From positions 17,694,001-17,758,000 of the forward strand of contig NC_079489.1 of the NCBI RefSeq assembly GCF_020520425.1: 64,000 bases of DNA. The letters run 5' to 3'. The position numbers were made by a program, and so were the translations under genes. A model generated the notes under the pieces. It did no database searches, had not been told where the DNA came from, and saw only the letters and a program-made list of their open reading frames with translations. Below are positions 57,385 through 64,000 of the stretch, piece after piece. The stretch comes from Spinacia oleracea. Lineage: Eukaryota > Streptophyta > Magnoliopsida > Caryophyllales > Amaranthaceae. Each line of letters opens with the position of its first letter. Within the stretch, counting starts at the first letter, position 1.

Positions 57385-59218
57385 GGTGATAATTATTAGG
57401 GGTCAGGTTTTGATCAGGGGGAGTACTTTTTTGAAGTGAAATAGCAGGGGTCAGATTAGAGTATGCAGAATTCTCTTTTCCACTGCTTAACCCTATACTA
57501 AGTTTCAAACCCTTACGAGACTCAGCTCTACTCTTAGCCGTAATATTGTTTTCCTTGAAAGGAGTCTGTTTAGGAACAAAATTCTTAATTCCTAAATTCA
57601 AGGGAGAATTAAGTTTAATATTCCTAAACTCTTTTCTTCCCTTGATTGAAGGGATTTGCTGAGACCCCAATCTTATTGTATCTTGACTTTCAACTATTGC
57701 CACCTCACCCTTACCATTTAGATCAACCCTAGAAATATTATTTTCCAAAGATAATTTATCTTCCCATAATTTCACAGTTGGAATATCTTGACATATTTCA
57801 TCTCTTTCCATAAAAATTTGATTTGCCTCCAAATCGTTAATCACTTTGTTTTCACCTAGGAAAGGTTGACTGTCCTTGATTACCTCTATCACTTGATTAT
57901 CCTGAGATTTTTCATTGGGCTTTTGTACCATATCTTCCTGCATAGCAGCTGTTTCTTGGACTACTTCTACCTCCTCCCCAATAATTTCTCCGTCACTTTC
58001 CTTATCTAATATATCAAATCGTGACCCTCCCACGATCTTAGGCCTCCATTGCTCCTGACTACTGGCCTTTCCATTTCTGTCCCCTCCTTTGGTGGAGTGT
58101 TCTGGTTGTTTCCTGGTACTCTCCTCTTGGTGCTTGCTAATTTTACCAGTTCGCCCCTTCTGGGTAGTTCTTCGAATCGGTTTCTGCACCAACATCCACG
58201 CTCCATATTGCTCTTTAACATCATTAGCAGACGGGACCTTGGTATTTTTCCTCACATTATGTGTATCTCCCTCTTGGATTTGAAGATCATGCTGCACATA
58301 GATTGGACACTTATCATCTTTATGTCCCAACTTACCACACTTAAAGCATATTTGGCGTAAGCCTTCATATTGAATCAACCAAACTCTTCCATTAAGTCGG
58401 AACTTAGATAATAAAGGTTTAGTAATATCAATTTCAACACATAGTCTAATATACTGCCCACGGTTCATGGACTCTGTATGTTTGTCAATCTTGATCACCT
58501 TCCCTATTTTTTCACCAATCTTGTACAAGAAACCTCTATCAAAATACTCAACTGACAAATTCGGGATACGTACCCATGCAGTGAGAACTTTGATCGGTTC
58601 TTCATCTGGAATGAAGTTGGGAATCCACTTTCGAATTGTCAAATAGCTATCACCCACCATCCATGGACCTTGTGTCATGACAAAGTTGTAGTCCTCTAGG
58701 CTAGTAAAACGCACGATGTAATAGGCACACCCCACATATGTTAATGTTATATCTCCCTTCAGACTCCATTTTAAACGAAGCACTCGAATCAAGTCTTCAT
58801 AGCGCAATCTTTTGTCAAACAATTTGATAATCAGAGCATTTTGCCAAGGCTTCCTTAATCTTATCTTCTCTTCCTTCGATAATGTTATCACCGGACAACT
58901 GGGATCATCCAATTCATTAGGTGCAGAGTTTTCATCATCAGACATTTCCTCGCTAACTTCTCCTTCCATACAAAGAGGATTTTGATAAATGGCTTGACGT
59001 CTCAACCTACCAGCAGCATTACTGTATGAGATCCCAACTCTTTTCAAACTCCCATGTCCATCTTCTGGGGTGGGGGATACATGGGAACCCAAGTCTTCTT
59101 CCATGGCAGTAATAGCTTCTTCATTGTCTCTCCTTTTGAATTTCTTATTTGACCTTCGCATGAGGTCAGTTTCCTCTAAGGAAAGCTCTTCATTCTCTCG
59201 CTCTTTCTCTCTCATCAT
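57131..59218 (-). CDS. LINE ORF1: nucleic-acid-binding protein (DUF4283, CCHC knuckle)
   Basis: 695 residues from ATG 59218 (MREKERENEELSLEE). The frame stays open ten codons further upstream to an ATG at 59248, but that ATG lies inside the MULE terminal repeat, so it is not the native start. Domains: DUF4283-type region (LRKPWQNALIIKLFDKRLRY onward, about 122-220) and a CCHC knuckle ICFKCGKLGHKDDKCP (near 295), then a long low-complexity C-terminus. It probably coats LINE RNA. Unlike ORF2 it shows no stop. Confidence 0.88.
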   Translation of the reverse strand: MMREKERENEELSLEETDLMRRSNKKFKRRDNEEAITAMEEDLGSHVSPTPEDGHGSLKRVGISYSNAAGRLRRQAIYQNPLCMEGEVSEEMSDDENSAPNELDDPSCPVITLSKEEKIRLRKPWQNALIIKLFDKRLRYEDLIRVLRLKWSLKGDITLTYVGCAYYIVRFTSLEDYNFVMTQGPWMVGDSYLTIRKWIPNFIPDEEPIKVLTAWVRIPNLSVEYFDRGFLYKIGEKIGKVIKIDKHTESMNRGQYIRLCVEIDITKPLLSKFRLNGRVWLIQYEGLRQICFKCGKLGHKDDKCPIYVQHDLQIQEGDTHNVRKNTKVPSANDVKEQYGAWMLVQKPIRRTTQKGRTGKISKHQEESTRKQPEHSTKGGDRNGKASSQEQWRPKIVGGSRFDILDKESDGEIIGEEVEVVQETAAMQEDMVQKPNEKSQDNQVIEVIKDSQPFLGENKVINDLEANQIFMERDEICQDIPTVKLWEDKLSLENNISRVDLNGKGEVAIVESQDTIRLGSQQIPSIKGRKEFRNIKLNSPLNLGIKNFVPKQTPFKENNITAKSRAESRKGLKLSIGLSSGKENSAYSNLTPAISLQKSTPPDQNLTPNNYHHEPSSSTYNIGSANPPGIHNFHGVPHGGADNGDISPFAQQSGAKCDLLPTSSPCPKGNDGCNPTVDGINESHECIETSIHEFTA

Positions 59219-59236
59219 ATTACTTATTATTATTAT

Positions 59237-60542
59237 CGGATTTTTCATGAAATGCCCCTGAGGTTTGCCTTAATGCACAAAATACCCCTAAACTTTCCAG
59301 AATGCACCAAATACCCCCGAGGTTTAGGATAAATACACAAAATGCCCAAAAGGCTAACGAAAGTTAAGTCCCCGTTAGCGTATGTTTACCTTTTTGCCCT
59401 TAATAAATCGTTTTATCTATTTATCCTAACATTAACCCTTAATTACATAAATTAACCCTTAATTACATTAATAAACCTTAATTAAATTAATTAAACTCTT
59501 AACAAATTAATTAACTATTATCTAAAAAAATCAAAAATCAAAAATCAAAAATCAAAAATCAATTACCCCCAATTTTTTTTGGATTCTCCATTGCTGCTCT
59601 TCTCTCGATTTTCTCTGTCTTCACCACCTTCTTTCTCTCCAATCCCTTCTTCAAACCCATCACTCAAAACCCCATTTTCTCCCTTCTCTCACACACCCAA
59701 ATCGATTGAACAAGACCAAAACCGAGGCTCAGATCTGCTGCTTTGTTTCTCGCGACGATCTGGGCATGCCTTTGGTCCGCTGGAGCACGCTGGTGTTGGT
59801 GGCGGTGTGTGGTGTTGGTTGCGGTGTGTGGTGTTGGTGAGGAAGAGACGGGATGGTGTCGGTGGTGAGAAAGAGAAGGTGTTGGTGTCGGTGGCGGTGG
59901 CGGTGTGGGGTGGTGGTGAGGAAGATAAGGGGTTAGCTAGCGGGGCGGTGTGTGGTGGTGGTGAGGAAGAGCAGGGCTGGTGTCGGTGGCGGTGTGGGGT
60001 GGTGGTGAGGAAGAGAAGGGGTTAGCGGGACGGTGTTTAGTGGTGGTGGTGAGGAAGAGAAGGGCCCTTCCTTCTTCCTGCCATGGAAGCCAGTTGCTTC
60101 CACCTCCACAACTTCACAGGAATTTAATCACCATCTTCATACCCATCAAACAACAACAAAGATTTTCTCTCTTTTCCCAACAAACAATTAGATTAAGATG
60201 CAAATTTGATGATTTTCGTTCTCAATTGAGAAATCCCATTGGAACATGGTGGTGATATGGGCTTCCATGGTGCTTCCATGGAGGACAGGGAAGAAGGAAG
60301 GGGAGAGAGAGAAAAAAACAAATGAAAAAAAATTAAGAAATAAAAAAGGAAAGAGAAAAAATAAAAATAAAATAAAATAAAAGTTAAAGTTAACGGATAA
60401 GTTAACGGAGTTAACGGAAAATAGGCATTTTGGTCATTTTGTGTATTTATACTAAACCTCGGGGGTATTTGGTGCATTCTGGAAAGTTTAGGGGTATTTG
60501 GTGCATTAAGGCAAACCTCAGGGGTATTTCATGAAAAATCCG
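59237..60542. mobile_element. Non-autonomous MULE-like element inserted in the LINE 5' end
   Basis: Terminal inverted repeats of well over 100 bp: CGGATTTTTCATGAAATGCC at the left against GGGGTATTTCATGAAAAATCCG at the right, continuing through AAACTTTCCAGAATGCACC and TACCCCCGAGGTTTA. A 9-bp direct repeat TATTATTAT flanks it (59228-59236 and 60543-60551). The length is right for MULEs, though it lies in a TTA microsatellite. The interior has short open frames (59579-60025) with no known domain and a G-rich minisatellite. Confidence 0.82.
59788..60062. repeat. GGTGGTGGTGAGGAAGAG-type minisatellite
   Basis: Irregular tandem units built from GTGTCGGTGGCGGTGTGG and GTGGTGGTGAGGAAGAGAAG, about 50 bp apart, inside the MULE-like element. 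The purine-rich strand gives long open frames without protein meaning. Confidence 0.75.
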
Positions 60543-60570
60543 TATTATTATTGTATATTATTTCCAATGG

Positions 60571-61391
60571 TGATTCTTCATTAAGAACTCTATATATAGA
60601 GTACTTATGACACATTTAATATTATGGTTAACATATTAATATACTTGCATACTTTTGAGAAATCTTCTTGCAAATTATTTCTTCAAAGTGAGACATTTGA
60701 GTGCTTAACACAAATTTTTGTTCGATTGATTTTGTGAGAACACACAAGATCAATTGATTCTTCATTGTATCTCAATAGTGTTATCGTGAACCCGATTGTT
60801 CCTTTGTGGGTCGATAAAATACTATTAGGAAAGCGTTCTATTTCGTGCCTTGAAGATTCTATCCGGTCTCCCCACAGTGATATTTCTAACATAGGTAAGT
60901 GCCAAATCGTGAGATGTGCTTCTTTTGTACTTCCGTGTAATAAGTCTAGTTAACTACGGAATAGTTTGTATCCCGTGCAATACACTTTTCTTAATTTAAA
61001 CATTCGGGAAGGATACAAAAATATTGAAATAACAAATGATGCAGTTGGAGTATAATGAAATTTAAACTAGAGTATGAAAAAATATAATTAATTTTACGGG
61101 AAAAAAGATCTAATTAAGGAGGAGCCGTGGAAGTGATGAATACAAATGATGATGACGTTTTTACAAAAAATAAAATAACCAAAGAGATAACTAATGGCAT
61201 CATTCTATGCAAAACATATTCATTATCATTACCCCATTGTCTCAAAGAGGTCTATGCAAAACATATTGTTTTAAAATATTACTTCGTAGTATACATATTC
61301 AAAACCGGCCTTGATCAATTAATCTAAAACGAATACTCCATCTTACATGCTGACCGACACAAGTATTAAGAAAGTAGAGTTGTATATAATA
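60571..61391. other. Spacer, possible old LTR fragment
   Basis: No credible ORF. 60690-60990 (GTGAGAACACACAAGATCAATTG, then GTAAGTGCC and CCCGTGCAATACAC) has the feel of a retrotransposon R/U5 region, but I found no partner or borders. Confidence 0.3.
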
Positions 61392-61978
61392 TCTCTATTT
61401 TATAAGGGAACTCCCGAGGTTATTACGGTAAATGACCTTTTGGTATCCCTATAGAATAGACTATAATACCCCCAACACTTAACAATTTAATTAAAATAAA
61501 TTATTTTTTATGCGAATTGGAATTAACAAAATAATGAATATTTAATGCCAAATTAATAACTAATCAAGAAAGTCTTTCTCTACATGAAAACAAGTAACAA
61601 AATTCATTTAATGCTTGTTATGCAATCAAGAAACTCTGATGCAAAAACACTTACAATCTCCCATTTTTTTTATAGGAAACTAATTATACAATCACTTTAC
61701 TAGGTATTTCAAAACAAAAAAGGACTTGAAAATGCATGCGGTTAGGCAAGCATATCACGGACAAAATAAGCAAGTAAAACACTACTCCGTGTTTAGATAT
61801 TTCGCTATGAAATATTACATTGTTGCACTATTTATATGATCTTAATAGAGATAATGTCAAACTTTTCTTTAGATAACTTTGTGAACAATTTTCTTGCCTC
61901 TTATCTGATGTGATATATGTATAACGCAATCCTTAGTTTTTTATATACTCTCGCACGCATCACGTGCATATAAGACTA
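61392..61978 (+). mobile_element. Helitron-like unit 1
   Basis: Starts TCTCTATTTTATAAGGGAAC after an A. It ends with a hairpin-forming GCACGCATCACGTGC, then ATATAAGACTA, directly followed by the start of unit 2. It lacks the final G of CTAG. 587 bp, no ORF. Confidence 0.6.
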
Positions 61979-62158
61979 TCTCTATTATATAAGCAAACTC
62001 ATTAGGATTTTGGTGTCCATCTGAAATGTCGATAATACCCTTATTTGAAATTGTTAAAAAACATTTATAAAATGTTACAGAGTATAACATTACTTGCATA
62101 TATAAAAACAAAACTTCAAAATTGTTCGCACGCATCGCGTGCATGCATATAAGACTAG
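61979..62158 (+). mobile_element. Helitron-like unit 2
   Basis: Starts TCTCTATTATATAAGCAAAC and ends with hairpin GCACGCATCGCGTGC, then ATGCATATAAGACTAG followed by T, a canonical Helitron 3' end. 180 bp, no ORF. It shares both ends with unit 1. Confidence 0.65.
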
Positions 62159-62189
62159 TAAATAATAAAGCAATTGGGGGAGGGAGTAA

Positions 62190-62965
62190 TAAACAAATTG
62201 ACATTGTTTGGTGAGGAGCTGTTAGCGGTTAGTTGTTAGCTGATTTGGCTAGCTGTTAGCGGGTAGCTGTTTATATTAGTTGGTTTGACTAGCTGGTTGA
62301 ATTAGCTGCTTGTGTACAAATGTTTGATAAATTAGCTAATACAGATTAGCTGTTTAATATGTAAAATGACCATTAATGACATTGACATACTTTGTTTCTT
62401 ATTAAATTAGACAAATATTTTATTGTGTTAAGATTTTCTCTTATTTTTTAAATAAACATTGAATAAATAAACCAAAATTATATTTTGAGGAAAATATTAT
62501 TCTTAATTTAATTTTTTTAATATATTATTTGCAAATATAGAAATATTATTAATGATATTACAAGCATGATTGGAATAACTTTCAATTATTTTAAAATACT
62601 AACATAAAATTTACTACAACAAAAAATGAGTTTAGTATATAGGGTGAAATGAAGAAGGAATGTGAGTAATGTTTTTAGGAGAAAAGTAATTTAGGGTACC
62701 TAGGTTAGGAATGGTTGTAATTTTATTTTTTAGAGGACCTGGTAATGGTTGTAATTATAGGCAATAGTAGGACAAAATAGTCAATTTCATTCACTTTCTC
62801 AAACATGTAATTGCAAAAACTCGTATATTGAGCTTTTTCGTAATTAAACTCTCTTCCGAACCTCTCCTAACCAAACACTTCCAATTAGTTTTTTTTAAAA
62901 AAACTTCTAATTTACTCCAAAAATCTTTTTTTTTTCTCTCTCAAACCTCTCATAACCAAACACCA
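62190..62965. repeat. hAT/MITE-like repeat region
   Basis: Left part TTGTTTGGTGAGGAGCTG with repeated TAGCTGTTAGC words (62205-62350). Right part CCGAACCTCTCCTAACCAAACAC and AACCTCTCATAACCAAACACC (62855-62965), where the inverted TTTGGTT / AGGTT words face the left end. It is related to 1366-1650. Borders not fixed. Confidence 0.4.
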
Positions 62966-63393
62966 CCAGAAAAAAAAAAAAATGGTGGGAGAAAAACAAT
63001 TTAATCAAAGTAGGGAGAGAATTTATTGTAATTGTGACTCAATAGTATTAAATAACTTGTGAGTGGGTAGAAACTAGAAAACTTAAATAAATAGAAGTGT
63101 AACCATATACAAGCTGGTCTTTATACTTTTTTTTATTACTTCATCCGTTCTCAAGTATTAGTCCCCTTTTGACTTTTTTAACTGTTTCAACTCAATATTT
63201 AAACATAAATACCTCCAGATACGTACATTAAATAAATATAAAAAATTAATATTATTAAATTACACAGTTAGACAAACAAAATAAGATAAATTAGAATATT
63301 CTCTTCATTCGCGAACCAAAAAAAATGGATTTCAATAGTCGTTGTATCTGTATCTTCACAACCAAAAACAGTTGACACCATAAACACAAATCA
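62966..63393. other. Upstream region of the last gene
   Basis: AT-rich, no ORF. A lone Stowaway-like end (TTACTTCATCCGTTCTCAAG at 63138-63157) has no visible partner. The 5' UTR of the next gene probably lies in the last 100 bp. Confidence 0.4.
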
Positions 63394-63885
63394 ATGGGGA
63401 TATCAGCATCAAAGCGAGTAAGCCACCACTTCCGCACTTCCCAAGAATTCACCTCCTCTTGCAACACCATCTTCTCCGACCTCCAAACCCTAACTCAACA
63501 CGCCTCCCCGGGTCAAATCTTCGCCTACCAACTCCCCGATGCCGCACTCCGCCTCCACAATTCTCTCTCCTCCCCTCCCCTCAAGACCTGGTGTCCTTCC
63601 CCTCCCTCTCGCGCGCAAGTCGACGGCGCGTACCGATCGCTTCGAAGGAAGTCTCCACCGGAGGAAACTCTAAGCTCCGACGAGTTTAGAGAGTTTGCTA
63701 TTGTTATGTTTACTGACGCCATCGTTTCGAACGCCTCGAAGGCGGTGGCGAGTAAGGTTTGTGTCGGAGTTGCGGGGATTGCTGGCGTTGGGATGGTGGC
63801 GAGAATCGGCGGTGGTTTGGTAGGGTCTGTGATTGGGATTTACGCTATCGGAATTGCTACTTCGGTTTATGTTAGTTTGGGTTAG
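63394..63885 (+). CDS. Small plant protein with N-myristoylation signal, function unknown
   Basis: 163 residues, single exon, start context ATCAATGGGG. It begins MGISASKRV, a strong N-myristoylation pattern (Gly2, Ser at 4 and 6, Lys7). The middle holds a conserved-looking stretch TLTQHASPGQIFAYQLPDAALRLHNSL and SPPSRAQVDGAYRSL. Then comes SSDEFREFAIVMFTDAIVSNASKA, and a C-terminal Gly/Val/Ala/Ile-rich hydrophobic region (VGVAGIAGVGMVARIGGGLV onward) that could be one or two membrane segments. Plant genomes carry an uncharacterised family of this layout. I infer membrane attachment, but its biochemical role is unknown. Codon use is GC-richer than the surroundings, as for a real gene. Confidence 0.82.
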   Translation: MGISASKRVSHHFRTSQEFTSSCNTIFSDLQTLTQHASPGQIFAYQLPDAALRLHNSLSSPPLKTWCPSPPSRAQVDGAYRSLRRKSPPEETLSSDEFREFAIVMFTDAIVSNASKAVASKVCVGVAGIAGVGMVARIGGGLVGSVIGIYAIGIATSVYVSLG

Positions 63886-64000
63886 ATTAGAGGAGGATTT
63901 GGTTGATTAGAGCAATTGATTTGTTATAATGTGTTTTTTTTAAATGAACATTTGTTTCTTTTGAGGGAATTAAATGAACATTTGTTGAATAATTGTTAAT

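Larger units (their letters stand above)
52816..60554 (-). mobile_element. L1-type LINE, full length but decayed
   Basis: Flanked by a 16-bp duplication ATATTATTTCCAATGG (52800-52815 and 60555-60570). The run of 14 T at 52816-52829 is the poly-A tail of a minus-strand element. ORF1 (59218-57131) and ORF2 (57384-52927) follow in order. The duplication with intact ORF1 start indicates a nearly complete insertion with a very short 5' UTR. A non-autonomous MULE (59237-60542) sits in that 5' UTR. ORF2 has frameshifts and stops, so this copy is inactive. Confidence 0.92.

Noticed and set aside
59579..60255. Open frames of 148 and 91 codons that look like Gly/Val-rich proteins
   Set aside because: They fall in a G-rich minisatellite inside a non-autonomous MULE. 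No domain or splice pattern supports them.
63138..63300. Another Stowaway MITE
   Set aside because: Only one end (CTTCATCCGTTCTC) is visible. No inverted partner was found within several hundred bases.

Overview
The window is nuclear DNA from a flowering plant, almost certainly a eudicot. It is AT-rich, its genes have many GT-AG introns, and it carries Stowaway MITEs, Helitron ends, MULE, hAT, LINE and Ty1/copia elements. The repeat style suggests Caryophyllales (spinach, beet, quinoa relatives), but that is an impression and was not tested. No rRNA, tRNA or CRISPR was seen. Only three host genes are supported: a TBC-domain Rab GTPase-activating protein (38370-44996, +), a short chloroplast PPR protein of the THA8 type (49981-52160, -), and a small N-myristoylation-type protein of unknown function (63394-63885, +). 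The rest is mainly transposons nested inside one another.

Layout. 1-3660: a Stowaway MITE, a 5'-truncated LINE tail, and a long-TIR element (1866-3655) that contains a hAT-like element with a perfect 8-bp target duplication. 3682-38257: one large MULE-like element bounded by a 13-bp direct repeat. It carries a FAR1/MudrA-type transposase (+) and, tail to tail, a ULP1-type cysteine protease gene (-) that is now broken. Its introns and spacers are crowded with the heptamer TGAACAT, nearly always on the same strand although the two genes run in opposite directions.

The ULP1 gene is split in an intron by Ty1/copia element A (8671-31776, minus strand, TSD ATAAC). A has intact-looking gag, pol and a third ORF. 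A was in turn hit by copia element B (plus strand, TSD AATGA). The A/B nest is scrambled: one B LTR plus 2.9 kb of A (9984-14295) is repeated at 21711-26023, and the B body between them has lost its own 5' end. A solo LTR of the B family (TSD GAGCA) lies at 46627-47993.

52200-60570: a GC-rich 104-bp tandem repeat, then an L1-type LINE (52816-60554, minus, 16-bp TSD) whose ORF2 is decayed and whose extreme 5' end was hit by a non-autonomous MULE (59237-60542). 61392-62158: two head-to-tail Helitron-like units. The insertion order can be read for most of the window: ULP1-MULE, then A, then B, then a segmental duplication; and LINE, then MULE.
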